From a virus, in IMG/VR virus record IMGVR_UViG_3300037587_000290, positions 1-37,082 of that record: a stretch of DNA of 37,082 nucleotides; one strand, 5' to 3'. Numbering within the stretch: the first letter of the stretch is position 1; every line of letters starts with the position of its first letter. This document shows positions 12,101 to 22,207 of the stretch, piece by piece. The notes beneath the pieces were generated by a model that worked only from the letters and a program-made list of their open reading frames with translations, made no database searches and was not told the origin of the DNA. A program made the position numbers and the translations under genes.

Positions 12101-12827
12101 TAAATCAACTTACAGGCGGTTGCTGTCACAATCAACCAAGGAAAAGCCCAAGTATAGCTATCAGGATTTGCTAGCGCTACGGCAGCAGGGCGAACGCGAC
12201 ACAACCCAAGCATTCGTACATCAACACGAAGAACACGCCAGCAAATCGATTATAGGGCGCTCTGGTATTCTACCAATGCATCAGCATTGCTCATTAGAAA
12301 ACTATGTTGTTACTTGCCAAGGTCAGCAGGATGCTTTGAATTACGTTAGCTGGTTTATTAATAACTTTCATTTAAACAACGGAAGGAGTTTTATTTTTGG
12401 CGGCACCACCGGAACAGGCAAAAATCATTTGTCAGCGGCAATATGCAACGCGCTAATGGAGCAAGGCAAGCGATGCTTAGTGATTACAGTGTCAGAACTG
12501 ATGATGCGGCTGAATAGTTGCTACGGTGACAACGCCAAAATGACGGAGGAACAATTTTTCGACGGCATGGTTAAATTAGATTTGTTGGTCATTGATGAGG
12601 TTGGCTTGGGCAGAACATCAAACAACGCATCAAACAACGAAAAGCTCGCGATCAATCAAATTGTCGACAAGCGCTTATGCCATTTAAAACCAACTGGAAT
12701 ATTAACCAATCTCGGCCAAGAAGAAATAAATGTTCAATTAGGGATTCGCATCATGGATCGTATGAGAAACGACGGTGGGCAGTGGGTTCAATTTAAATGG
12801 CCTAGCCACAGAAATCAGGGTAAATAA
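12093..12827 (+). CDS. DnaC-like helicase loader ATPase, 244 aa
   Basis: ATG at 12093 sits in the last codons of the initiator gene; GGGGAG lies ten bases upstream. Walker A GGTTGTGKNH (103-112), Walker B LLVIDE (164-169), and a sensor-type segment GILTNLGQEEINVQ with RIMDRM resemble DnaC/IstB AAA+ proteins. Polar N-terminal extension of about 60 residues. It should load the host DnaB helicase at the origin recognised by the upstream initiator, as lambda P does with an unrelated fold. Confidence 0.9.
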   Translation: MSDKSTYRRLLSQSTKEKPKYSYQDLLALRQQGERDTTQAFVHQHEEHASKSIIGRSGILPMHQHCSLENYVVTCQGQQDALNYVSWFINNFHLNNGRSFIFGGTTGTGKNHLSAAICNALMEQGKRCLVITVSELMMRLNSCYGDNAKMTEEQFFDGMVKLDLLVIDEVGLGRTSNNASNNEKLAINQIVDKRLCHLKPTGILTNLGQEEINVQLGIRIMDRMRNDGGQWVQFKWPSHRNQGK

Positions 12828-12829
12828 TT

Positions 12830-13108
12830 ATGAAACGTTTAAGATTTGAATATGATGGCAAGATGCTATCCGCCTACGCTCTGGGTAAAATTTGCGGTAT
12901 CAGCCAGGGAGTGCTTCTCTATCGGCTTCGCGCTGGGTGGGCCGTTTTTGAGGCTATGAATACACCAATAAGACCTCCCGGCGTCAACTCTGGTCAGTCA
13001 AAAGGATCTATTGATAAAGATATATCAAGAAAAGAAAAGGCAGAAAGCAAAAAAATACGTGACGTCGGCATGTTTGCGCAGTGCTCGGCCCGAATAAATT
13101 CCAAGTGA
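12830..13108 (+). CDS. Small HTH protein, 92 aa
   Basis: ATG at 12830. FEYDGKMLSAYALGKICGIS then QGVLLYRLRAGWAVFEAMNT is a helix-turn-helix similar to those of NUMOD-type and phage regulatory proteins (gene-like order: DGK, ALAK-xxGIS, YRLxxGW-xEAM). The C-terminal half is basic and probably disordered (KGSIDKDISRKEKAESKK). Likely DNA binding; target unknown. Confidence 0.7.
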   Translation: MKRLRFEYDGKMLSAYALGKICGISQGVLLYRLRAGWAVFEAMNTPIRPPGVNSGQSKGSIDKDISRKEKAESKKIRDVGMFAQCSARINSK

Positions 13109-13116
13109 GGTTGCTT

Positions 13117-13434
13117 ATGAAACTAATTAGACCAATCATGTATTTTTGCCGCCGTGGTGTTAATGATATTCACTGGATAATTAAGAAGATGCGGGTCATT
13201 CCCGAAGATAGGCGGCAGGAAGTGACTAACCAGTATGAAAAGTTACTCAAGTTTAACGATGGGTATCCGGGGCGCGATGCGGCTAATAAATACCTTCAAT
13301 CAGTTGCCGAGGAGTATCGGCCCGAGCGACCGGAAAGGGTTATTAAGATGAAGGCTAAGTCGTCGATAGCCAGCAAGAAGCCTGAGCAAAAATATAACTC
13401 CAAAGATGGTCTTTGGAAAAGGGAAATTAACTAA
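13117..13434 (+). CDS. Unknown protein of the replication region, 105 aa
   Basis: ATG at 13117, GAGG seven bases upstream; longer in-frame start at 13081 lies inside the previous gene. MKLIRPIMYFCRRGVNDIHW, then VIPEDRRQEVTNQYEKL and DGYPGRDAANKYL suggest a helical fold; the C-terminus is lysine-rich. No family assigned. Confidence 0.65.
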   Translation: MKLIRPIMYFCRRGVNDIHWIIKKMRVIPEDRRQEVTNQYEKLLKFNDGYPGRDAANKYLQSVAEEYRPERPERVIKMKAKSSIASKKPEQKYNSKDGLWKREIN

Positions 13435-13456
13435 TGTCAAGTGGACCATAGTCGTA

Positions 13457-13485
13457 GATACAACAACTCAGTTAAGTGATATAAA
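13457..13485 (+). promoter_or_regulatory. Candidate promoter, extended -10
   Basis: GATACA (13457-13462), 17-base spacer, TATAAA (13480-13485) with TG before the -10. Lies in the gap before 13514. Confidence 0.4.
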
Positions 13486-13513
13486 TTAAACTAAATAACA
13501 AGTGGAGAGTGAA

Positions 13514-13876
13514 ATGATTAAAATTAGAGCTGGGCAGATTTGGGAATTCAAATCTGGGGCATTAAATTACAATAAAGGCGATAGGCTAAGAATTTGGGAT
13601 TTATATAACGAGGGTTATTATGATGCAAAGCCTATAAATATTGTGGATCCTTCTGATAGTTATTCGGTAAGTTCTAAATTTCTAAATGAGTGCTTCAATT
13701 TTATCCCACAAAACGATTTAGAGTTTCTGGCCGTTAATACTCGCGTATGGACTCACGGCTGCGCTGAGATGCATGGAATAAAAAGACAGCAATGGCAAAA
13801 CATGCGCTACTACCTTGGCAAAGATAAAAAGCCGCATTATGAGTTTATCAACGGACAATGGAGCGAAACGAAATGA
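13514..13876 (+). CDS. Unknown protein, 120 aa
   Basis: ATG at 13514 with GGAGAG upstream. MIKIRAGQIWEFKSGA begins like small beta-barrel phage proteins (an exposed GQxWEF strand); aromatic-rich throughout (RIWDLYNEGYYDAKP, QQWQNMRYYLGKDKKPHYEF). No family assigned. Overlaps the next gene by ATGA. Confidence 0.65.
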   Translation: MIKIRAGQIWEFKSGALNYNKGDRLRIWDLYNEGYYDAKPINIVDPSDSYSVSSKFLNECFNFIPQNDLEFLAVNTRVWTHGCAEMHGIKRQQWQNMRYYLGKDKKPHYEFINGQWSETK

Positions 13877-14205
13877 GTGATATTAAAATGAGCGATGTGT
13901 TTAACCAGTTAGCAATAGTTGGCGGGAGAGAGATTGATAGTTGGGAATTGCAAGATATTAACGGAGGAATGTACGCTCTATTTTACAACCACCAAGCGTG
14001 CATAAGTTCAGCAAAAGCCATCAACGCATACGACGCCAATCAAGAGCGGATTAAGGCGCTTGAAGCGATTGCATTCAAGTTGCAGGAATTCATAGTTGAA
14101 ACGTACAATCAATACAATACAGACCGAAACTTAGGGATTAAAATTTCGCTAAGAGGCGGCGCGCTAATTACTGAGTCAGAAGCGATATTGGAGAAAACGA
14201 AATGA
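13873..14205 (+). CDS. Unknown protein, 110 aa
   Basis: ATG at 13873 overlaps the upstream TGA; GGAGCGAAACGAA precedes it. MSDIKMSDVFNQLAIVGGRE, a short beta region (WELQDINGGMYALFYNH), then a helix (QERIKALEAIAFKLQEFIVE). Resembles small Ead/Ea22-like phage proteins in layout only. Confidence 0.6.
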   Translation: MSDIKMSDVFNQLAIVGGREIDSWELQDINGGMYALFYNHQACISSAKAINAYDANQERIKALEAIAFKLQEFIVETYNQYNTDRNLGIKISLRGGALITESEAILEKTK

Positions 14206-14687
14206 TGGAAGAATACGAATCTAGCGACGGGATTGCAGCAAGGGAGTTTAAACGTCTTAGGAATGTCATTAGAACTCAATCAGCTGAAATCTCAGAGCTA
14301 AAATCCGAGCTAGAACAGCACGACGATCAGATAACCAGTATCGAAATTGTTAATCAGGATTTGCTGGCGGTGGCTGGTGCGAGAATTAACAAGCTGGTCG
14401 ATGAGAATAACGAGCTTAAGGCGCAAATATTATCAATAAAACGTCTCGCTGATGGCCTGATGGGTTCAAATTCAGGGATTGATTACAGCGGAAAGATGGA
14501 CGGACTATTAGATGCTATTGATAAGGTTCCGCCGCAATGCCTAGCAAGCGTTAAGGCTGATGCTGTTAAAGACTTCATGCAAAACATTCAGTATTGCGAG
14601 GAGGACGAGCTAATCAACCAGGAGGGTATTGACGAAAGCTTTGATTTTTGGAATGAATCACGAAACAAACTACAGGAGCAAAAATAA
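14202..14687 (+). CDS. Coiled-coil phage protein, 161 aa
   Basis: ATG at 14202 overlaps the TGA before it; GGAGAAAACGAA upstream, nearly the same junction as at 13859-13875. Residues 15-85 form a heptad coiled coil (IRTQSAEISELKSELEQHDD, KLVDENNELKAQIL). The C-terminus SVKADAVKDFMQNI is like the tail of Ead/Ea22-type proteins of lambdoid phages. Function unknown. Confidence 0.65.
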   Translation: MMEEYESSDGIAAREFKRLRNVIRTQSAEISELKSELEQHDDQITSIEIVNQDLLAVAGARINKLVDENNELKAQILSIKRLADGLMGSNSGIDYSGKMDGLLDAIDKVPPQCLASVKADAVKDFMQNIQYCEEDELINQEGIDESFDFWNESRNKLQEQK

Positions 14688-14688
14688 A

Positions 14689-15567
14689 ATGAAATACCCA
14701 ACAGCTAATGAAGTTGTATTTGAGAACTCATATTTTAAAATCCTTTGTTTTAAACCTAATGTTGAAGGCGAAACAAGCACTGTATTGCTAGGGGCCATCG
14801 CTGGCCACACTAGTCAGTTTTCAGTTGACTACAAAAAAGATCAAAGCCTGGCGCAATGTGCCGTTGAAAATACTCTCGGTGGTGTTTATTCCATCTGCAT
14901 TAAGCCGCCAACCCTAATGAGTCGATGGGTTGTTACTTATGATTCATGGATGAAGTGGGTGGCTGACACTATCGAGTTTATCGACAATGGCCCAGTGCAT
15001 TTAGCTGGCATCTGTCAAGGTGGAGCTCTAGCGGCTAAGGTTGCTACCAAATACCCCGATTTAGTATGTGAGCTTACAGTTGCGGCCGCGCCGATTGACA
15101 CATCGTTTAAGTCGGTAATAACACCAGCCCAAAAGATACCATTTATTGCATACCAAATGGCAGTGGCAAAATTTGGAGGCGTTATGAGCGGCGATGCAAT
15201 GCTAGAAGCTTGGATGAAGCCACACAAAAAACATCATGAGGAGGCAATGAAAGATCCTGATAATGATTATTTCTATCGTGTTTACTTTGAAACACAGGAT
15301 ATCGATCCCATTCCTTATTTGTGGATGATATGGAATGTATTTATTTGCAACTTGCTATTAGCATCGCTCAATGTCAAATGTAAAATAAATACGGTTGTTG
15401 GGCATGAAGATGACATCACTCCGCCAGCGCAAATCAATGCAATACAGTCTGCATGCGAGCAGGTTGTCACTCAATACGGAGTTAATGGTGGTCATAAATA
15501 CGTATTCGGCAGCGTTGAGGCAATGAAAGCTGGCGGCGTGTGGGCTGAAATATTTGAGTCTAGATAA
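14689..15567 (+). CDS. Alpha/beta hydrolase related to PHA synthases/depolymerases, 292 aa
   Basis: ATG at 14689 with AGGAG upstream; the longer frame from 14629 lies in the previous gene. A nucleophile elbow G107-I-C109-Q-G111-G has Cys in place of Ser, as in PhaC (GxCxGG) and intracellular PhaZ. Acid and base candidates: VVGHEDDITPP (Asp241/242) and GGHKYVFGS (His269), matching the DDI and GHxxVF ends of the PHB-depolymerase C-terminal domain. GHTSQFSVDYKKDQSLAQCA near residue 40 fits a PhaC-like segment. Probably acts on a hydroxyacid polymer or thioester. Not a usual phage gene; followed by a hairpin. Confidence 0.75.
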   Translation: MKYPTANEVVFENSYFKILCFKPNVEGETSTVLLGAIAGHTSQFSVDYKKDQSLAQCAVENTLGGVYSICIKPPTLMSRWVVTYDSWMKWVADTIEFIDNGPVHLAGICQGGALAAKVATKYPDLVCELTVAAAPIDTSFKSVITPAQKIPFIAYQMAVAKFGGVMSGDAMLEAWMKPHKKHHEEAMKDPDNDYFYRVYFETQDIDPIPYLWMIWNVFICNLLLASLNVKCKINTVVGHEDDITPPAQINAIQSACEQVVTQYGVNGGHKYVFGSVEAMKAGGVWAEIFESR

Positions 15568-15574
15568 TAAAAAA

Positions 15575-15597
15575 GCCCACCAATTGGCTAGGTGGGC
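15575..15597 (-). terminator. Hairpin, terminator in the minus direction
   Basis: GCCCACC, 9-base loop, GGTGGGC, preceded by A6 on the plus strand. As at 10764-10783, the T-run lies only on the minus strand. Directly after the hydrolase stop. Confidence 0.6.
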
Positions 15598-15634
15598 AAA
15601 GAGCTAACATTGACAAGTGGAGTTTAATATTAAC

Positions 15635-16072
15635 ATGAAAGTTAATTTTGTAAAGCAGCCTGGTGGGGTTATGGTTCCCGCCTCGGACCTTGAGGCGGAA
15701 AAGCTGGTTAGATTTAAAACGGGCGAAATGTACGAGGTTGAAATTAAGCTAACCAGAAATGCCGCGTTTCACCGCAAAGTGTTCGCGTTTTTTAATTTTT
15801 GCTTTGAATTCTGGAAAGGCGACAACGAGTTTCAATGTGAGCAAAAACAATCTGAAGTTTTTCGAGATCACCTAACTGTGCTTGCTGGATTCTATGATTC
15901 ATACTCTGGTATAGATGGCAGGGTTAGGGTTGAAGCCAAATCAATTAGCTATGGTAAAATGTCTCAAGATGAATTCGAGAAGCTATACAGCGCTTTAATT
16001 AATGCGGCGATCATGCATATATTTAAGGACGCAGACCAGACAACAATCGACAAGTTGTATAACTTTTTTTAG
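15635..16072 (+). CDS. DUF1367-family phage protein, 145 aa
   Basis: ATG at 15635 chosen as DUF1367 members begin this way; GTG at 15617 is in frame. NFVKQPGGVMVPASDLEAEK, then KTGEMYEVEIKLTRNAAFHR and KVFAFFNFCFEFWKGD are the family's conserved strings, with AFHRKxFAxxNxxFxYW as signature. Found in NinB/NinG neighbourhoods of lambdoid phages; thought to be linked to DNA handling, precise role unknown. Confidence 0.85.
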   Translation: MKVNFVKQPGGVMVPASDLEAEKLVRFKTGEMYEVEIKLTRNAAFHRKVFAFFNFCFEFWKGDNEFQCEQKQSEVFRDHLTVLAGFYDSYSGIDGRVRVEAKSISYGKMSQDEFEKLYSALINAAIMHIFKDADQTTIDKLYNFF

Positions 16073-16080
16073 GAAAAATA

Positions 16081-16686
16081 ATGGCAAAAAAACGAATGTG
16101 CAAGTATTGTGAAAAATGGACTGATGATTTCATTAAAACAAATGTTGCTGTATTTTGCGATGTTGATTGTGCTTACAAGTTCGCTAGGGCCAAGCAGGAG
16201 AAAGAACAAGCTAGGTTAATCACCAAGCTTAAGCAAGTGGGAGTTAAAGCTGACAAAGTGGCTAAAAAGGCGCATAGGGAAGCCAAGGAGCGAATTAAGC
16301 CCAAATCAAAATGGTTAGCTGAATTGCAGGCTGTTTTTAATAAATATGTTCGGTTACGTGATTTAAAATTTGGCTGCGTTAGTTGTAATAAGCCTAGTGA
16401 TTGGCATGGTCAATTTCATGCCGGACATTATTTTTCGCGTGGGCATAGCTCGTCATTGCGGTTTAATTTGTGGAATTGCCATAAGCAATGCTCTGTTTGC
16501 AATAATCATCTATCGGGCAATATAGGTGAATACACGCCAGGATTAATAAGACGCATAGGCAAGGAGAGGTTTGATTATCTGGTTGCGCACAAAAGCGAGA
16601 TAGCTAGTTATGATGTTGACTGGATTAAGCGAGCAATTAAGATAACCAGAAAAGCAATTAAACGATTGGAACTAAGGGGGTTATAA
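16081..16686 (+). CDS. ninG: NinG (Rap) family recombination protein
   Basis: 201 aa, the typical NinG length. N-terminal cysteines (CKYCEKW, FCDVDCAYKF), a basic helix, then the family block GCVSCNKPSDWHGQFHAGHY, SRGHSSSLRFNLWNCHKQCS and VCNNHLSGNIGEY with Cys/His zinc ligands. Lambda NinG/Rap is a structure-specific endonuclease that cuts branched DNA in recombination, which suits the RecT/YqaJ system in this phage. TAA overlaps a following small start (TAATG). Confidence 0.95.
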   Translation: MAKKRMCKYCEKWTDDFIKTNVAVFCDVDCAYKFARAKQEKEQARLITKLKQVGVKADKVAKKAHREAKERIKPKSKWLAELQAVFNKYVRLRDLKFGCVSCNKPSDWHGQFHAGHYFSRGHSSSLRFNLWNCHKQCSVCNNHLSGNIGEYTPGLIRRIGKERFDYLVAHKSEIASYDVDWIKRAIKITRKAIKRLELRGL

Positions 16687-16763
16687 TGCCGAATATCTAA
16701 GGTGCAATATTTATTATAGGGTTTATTCTGATTTGTGGGTGGTTATATAGCAAGCATAAATAG
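16686..16763 (+). pseudogene. Small membrane-protein gene with in-frame TAA
   Basis: ATG at 16686 overlaps the ninG stop. Frame reads MPNI, stop (16698-16700), then GAIFIIGFILICGWLYSKHK and TAG. The second part is a clean single membrane span with a basic end. One base change would restore a 25-aa protein, so this looks like a nonsense-mutated small gene; readthrough is possible but unsupported. Confidence 0.5.
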
Positions 16764-16779
16764 CCCCAGTTAAGGGGCT
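16762..16779. terminator. Hairpin between convergent operons
   Basis: AGCCCC, loop AGTTAA, GGGGCT; weak U-runs both ways. Separates the rightward early genes from the end of the leftward structural operon. Confidence 0.55.
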
Positions 16780-16801
16780 TACATTTACTTATAGTTACTC
16801 T

Positions 16802-18835
16802 CTAAACAATGGAGTTATCTCTAATTATTGTTATGTTAGCGAAAAGATCCGTACCGTCAGGGTTTACAGTTGTATTGTTAGATATTCCCGTGACCCTACA
16901 CGTTAAATCATTAGCGGCAGTCTCTTGAAATGCTCTTATAATTTCAGTTTGTGTGGCAGATGCAACAAGATTATCTATTACAGATACTTTATATCCTTTT
17001 GGTGCTGTTATCTTGCAAACAGCTTCAGATGAAACCGTAACATACTCAGCTGTAACAGTGAGTCCCAGTGAGGATTTTAACGCTGTAATTGTTGGCGTTG
17101 TTGTAGTAAGGCGTAACAGGAACTTATGCGACTCGTCCCCTCTTGCCATCGAATTTATTGTCAAGCCTAATTGCGCCTCACGTACAGGTGTGAGCTTTTC
17201 AACATCAATGGCCGCGTTAGGAAATATCAGGTCTTTGAATATATTAAACCAAAGAGTATCTCCTTTAGTGTTAGCGTGAATGTTATCAAATCGCCAGTAT
17301 GACGGGTCAATATTTCTAGTAGCAGCAAATAAATCAACGTGAGAGCAGTCATTAGCTAAAGCCATCTCTCGACCCGCAGATGTGTATGCTAATATTCTCG
17401 CGTCAGTGAACGAACTGGTTGCTGGCATAGAAATTAAGACTATTACACTGTCGGGTTTTGCCGTCCTAGCTAGATCAATAAATGACTGAACGCTGGCGTT
17501 GTAACCACTAGCGTCAGGATTTCCAAGGGCGGCATCGTTAGCGCCTACGATATAAAAAATGATGTCAGGTGAGAATGGCGCTACAAGCGTGCTATATTCG
17601 GCAAGTATTTGAGTTGAAGTGTATCCGCCTTTTGATGTGAGCTTTGGGACGCTTCGTGTACTGGGAACTATACCGTAAATAATTATGTTGACGTCACCAG
17701 CTCCAGGGTTTACCACATTATCAATTATTGCTGAATCTCCCGTAAACGGGAGTAGCAAAAACTCATATCCCTTATAGTCGCCCGTAGCTGATAAAGTCGC
17801 TTGCGGGACTCCGTTCAAATCAAATGTTACATTCTCACCTGTTGGCTGGCTCGATATTAAAAGCGCTGGTGAGCCTGTGTATTCGTTTTCAATAGTTAGC
17901 GTTTCACCCGCCGAAAAATTAAAACCAAGCGCCCTTTGATTTATGGCTATATTTTGAACTCCAAATGTAGCAGCTAAAAAAGTGTCGGCGTCAGAATAAT
18001 ATTTGCTGGTTTTGATAGGCTGGAAAAAACCACTTGTAACCCATAAGTCCCTAAAGAGGTGCGCCCAGCTGGACATGCCGAACGGGTTTTCCGTTGCGTA
18101 ATCACCCCCATCAACACCGAATGGTGCGGGATATCCAAACCCATTAAACCCCAAAGAGTCACCTGTAATTACTACCTGCTTAGTATTATCAATTTGAGAT
18201 ATTTCCGCGTCAATTAACTTTGTGTCACTATTAATTAACGTTAAACCGCTGGTATACTCAACAGTCGTTTGAACTCTTCCATCATCGCGCCTCTTCATTG
18301 CTAGCGCTGGAGACTGGCCTCCTGTTAATGCAAATGTGTCATCCAGGTTTGTTGTTACTGTTGATAATAAAACTACCTCCCAGTCTGCCCCGCCACCTTC
18401 GCCTGTCGCTTTCTCTTTTATTTTAAGTACGTCGTCAAGGGTGATTCGAGAGTCAGCGATAGCCGCCGCCTGCGTGTCAGGGTTTAATCTATCAATCCTA
18501 TTATCTAAGTTGCTTTCGTCTGATGGTGCTGGTACATCATCAAATGGCCCCATATAAAATGGAGTATTAGCCGCCGCATCAGCAGCGTTGGCAAAGATGC
18601 CCCATTTATGCTTAAGGTCGATAAATGGAAGTATCTCATTGCCTGAAACCTCAAGTTTACCTTGTGCGTTATAGGTAATCGACGCCTGCGGGCTTGCTCC
18701 GTCCTTGTCTATAGCAATTGACGTGCCTGTTGTGCCGCCAGGAAGAAATGCCTTTAAAACAGCTCCGGAAAAAGGATTACCGTTACTGTCAAATACTGGA
18801 TTTGGCACGTCCGTCATTACTGAAAAGTTAGCCAT
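16802..18835 (-). CDS. Tailspike with P22-type head-binding domain and SGNH esterase
   Basis: 677 aa. Residues about 10-95 (NPVFDSNGNPFSGAVLKAFL, IDLKHKWGIFAN) match P22-tailspike-like head-binding domains. A helical neck follows, then an SGNH hydrolase: block I VITGDSLGF (Ser227), block III VGANDA (Asn433), block V DNIH (Asp517, His520). A beta-rich insert of about 120 residues lies between blocks I and III. The C-terminal 130 residues are beta-rich. It probably deacetylates or de-esterifies host O-antigen or capsule, as other esterase tailspikes do. Last gene of the operon; ATG abuts the previous TAA. Confidence 0.88.
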   Translation of the reverse strand: MANFSVMTDVPNPVFDSNGNPFSGAVLKAFLPGGTTGTSIAIDKDGASPQASITYNAQGKLEVSGNEILPFIDLKHKWGIFANAADAAANTPFYMGPFDDVPAPSDESNLDNRIDRLNPDTQAAAIADSRITLDDVLKIKEKATGEGGGADWEVVLLSTVTTNLDDTFALTGGQSPALAMKRRDDGRVQTTVEYTSGLTLINSDTKLIDAEISQIDNTKQVVITGDSLGFNGFGYPAPFGVDGGDYATENPFGMSSWAHLFRDLWVTSGFFQPIKTSKYYSDADTFLAATFGVQNIAINQRALGFNFSAGETLTIENEYTGSPALLISSQPTGENVTFDLNGVPQATLSATGDYKGYEFLLLPFTGDSAIIDNVVNPGAGDVNIIIYGIVPSTRSVPKLTSKGGYTSTQILAEYSTLVAPFSPDIIFYIVGANDAALGNPDASGYNASVQSFIDLARTAKPDSVIVLISMPATSSFTDARILAYTSAGREMALANDCSHVDLFAATRNIDPSYWRFDNIHANTKGDTLWFNIFKDLIFPNAAIDVEKLTPVREAQLGLTINSMARGDESHKFLLRLTTTTPTITALKSSLGLTVTAEYVTVSSEAVCKITAPKGYKVSVIDNLVASATQTEIIRAFQETAANDLTCRVTGISNNTTVNPDGTDLFANITIIRDNSIV

Positions 18836-20934
<2,099 letters not shown>

Positions 20935-20935
<1 letters not shown>

Positions 20936-22182
20936 TATAGAACCCCTTTATTTGCTGACCGCCACGCTTCCATAATTTCCGCTCTGCTGGCGTCTGGATT
21001 AGCGTTACGCACATCAGATTCAAACTTAAAGAAAAATACCGGCAAGCCTTCAGGCGTTCTCAGATTAGATGAAATCATAGGAGTCCCGCGCTTGAATTCA
21101 GACCATGCCGAATCCGCTGTCTTTCCTGATGCGTCTTTGAAGTTGCCTCCCGAAGCCTCGATAAAGTTGTCGTAGAATCCTTTGCGCTCAATGCGTCTGT
21201 TATTCAGCGCCCTAGCTGAGTCGATAATAAACTGATTACCGGCTCTGGTATTTCCGAGATTTGCCACTGTCTTGCGAATAGTGACCTCGTCTTTATCTGT
21301 TTGCGGGCCTTTCTGTGATGCCTTTACAGACAATACGATCCGTTGTGCCTCAGCATTGAACGCTTCACCCTTTGAAATGTTAGCCAGCCCAGATGAATCA
21401 ATTCCAAACGCTGCCGCAAAGGCGGCAATGCCCTGCTTGGCTGGTTCTAGTGCCCCTGTGTCTACGTCGATACTCTCAAGCACATCAAGCGACTGGTTAG
21501 CATCAATAGCGGCATCCGCTTCTGTTCCGACCCGTCCGAATGTTGCGGCCTGACCCTCAGATACTTTTTCTTGAAACTTCTTGCTTCCACCTATAGAAAT
21601 CGACGTTGATGGTTTGGTGGTGGCTTTTAATACTGCCGCCTTAAACTCTGGCGTCCCAGGTGTTAAACCTGCTGCTATTAGGTTTTGTTGTAGTGATGTG
21701 CCTTTTGCTGGTGCTGGTGCAACTGACGCAATTTCTTGACCGCCTGCCCCGAATCTTTGCTGACCTTGGCTTAAAGTGAATCCTTCCTCTTCCAGCCCTC
21801 CAGTTATCGCAATTGAATTTGATATAGCCTCCTTTAGATTGTCATCAGTAAATTGGCCGGGTTGAAATTTAGACGTATCAACGCCAAACTCCTGAAGCTG
21901 CGGGATTAATGAAGAAAAGGCGGCGTCCCTTCTTTCTGGTGGCAACTTAAGTAAAGCTGTTGCCGACTGGCCTACTAACTTGGCTTTTTGCAGCTCTTGT
22001 GATTGATTAAATGTAGTTTGCTGTTGCTGCGAAGTGGCTTTGGCTTGGACCAAATTAAACTCTGCCAATTCGTTTCTAGCAGGCTGAGCGGCAATGCTCT
22101 GCTCTTGCGACCGAATTATATTGGCATTAGACCTAGCGCCTTGAAAAGTGCTTACTGGATCGAATGTTCTAAACTCTGCCAT
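20935..22182 (-). CDS. Putative ejection/internal virion protein, 415 aa
   Basis: ATG at 22182, AGGATAAATC upstream; its TAA overlaps the next ATG. Helical, Gln/Ala-rich N-terminus (ARSNANIIRSQEQSIAAQPA, KATSQQQQTTFNQSQELQK) like P22-type injection proteins, then an alpha-helical core (NRRIERKGFYDNFIEASGG). The C-terminus has SNLRTPEGLPVFFFKFESDV and AEIMEAWRSANKG. Part of a three-gene ejection block (18836-22894). The Gln-rich start parallels the polyQ gene next door. Exact P22 counterpart not assigned. Confidence 0.7.
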
Positions 22183-22207
22183 GATTTATCCTATATTAAT
22201 TATTCAG

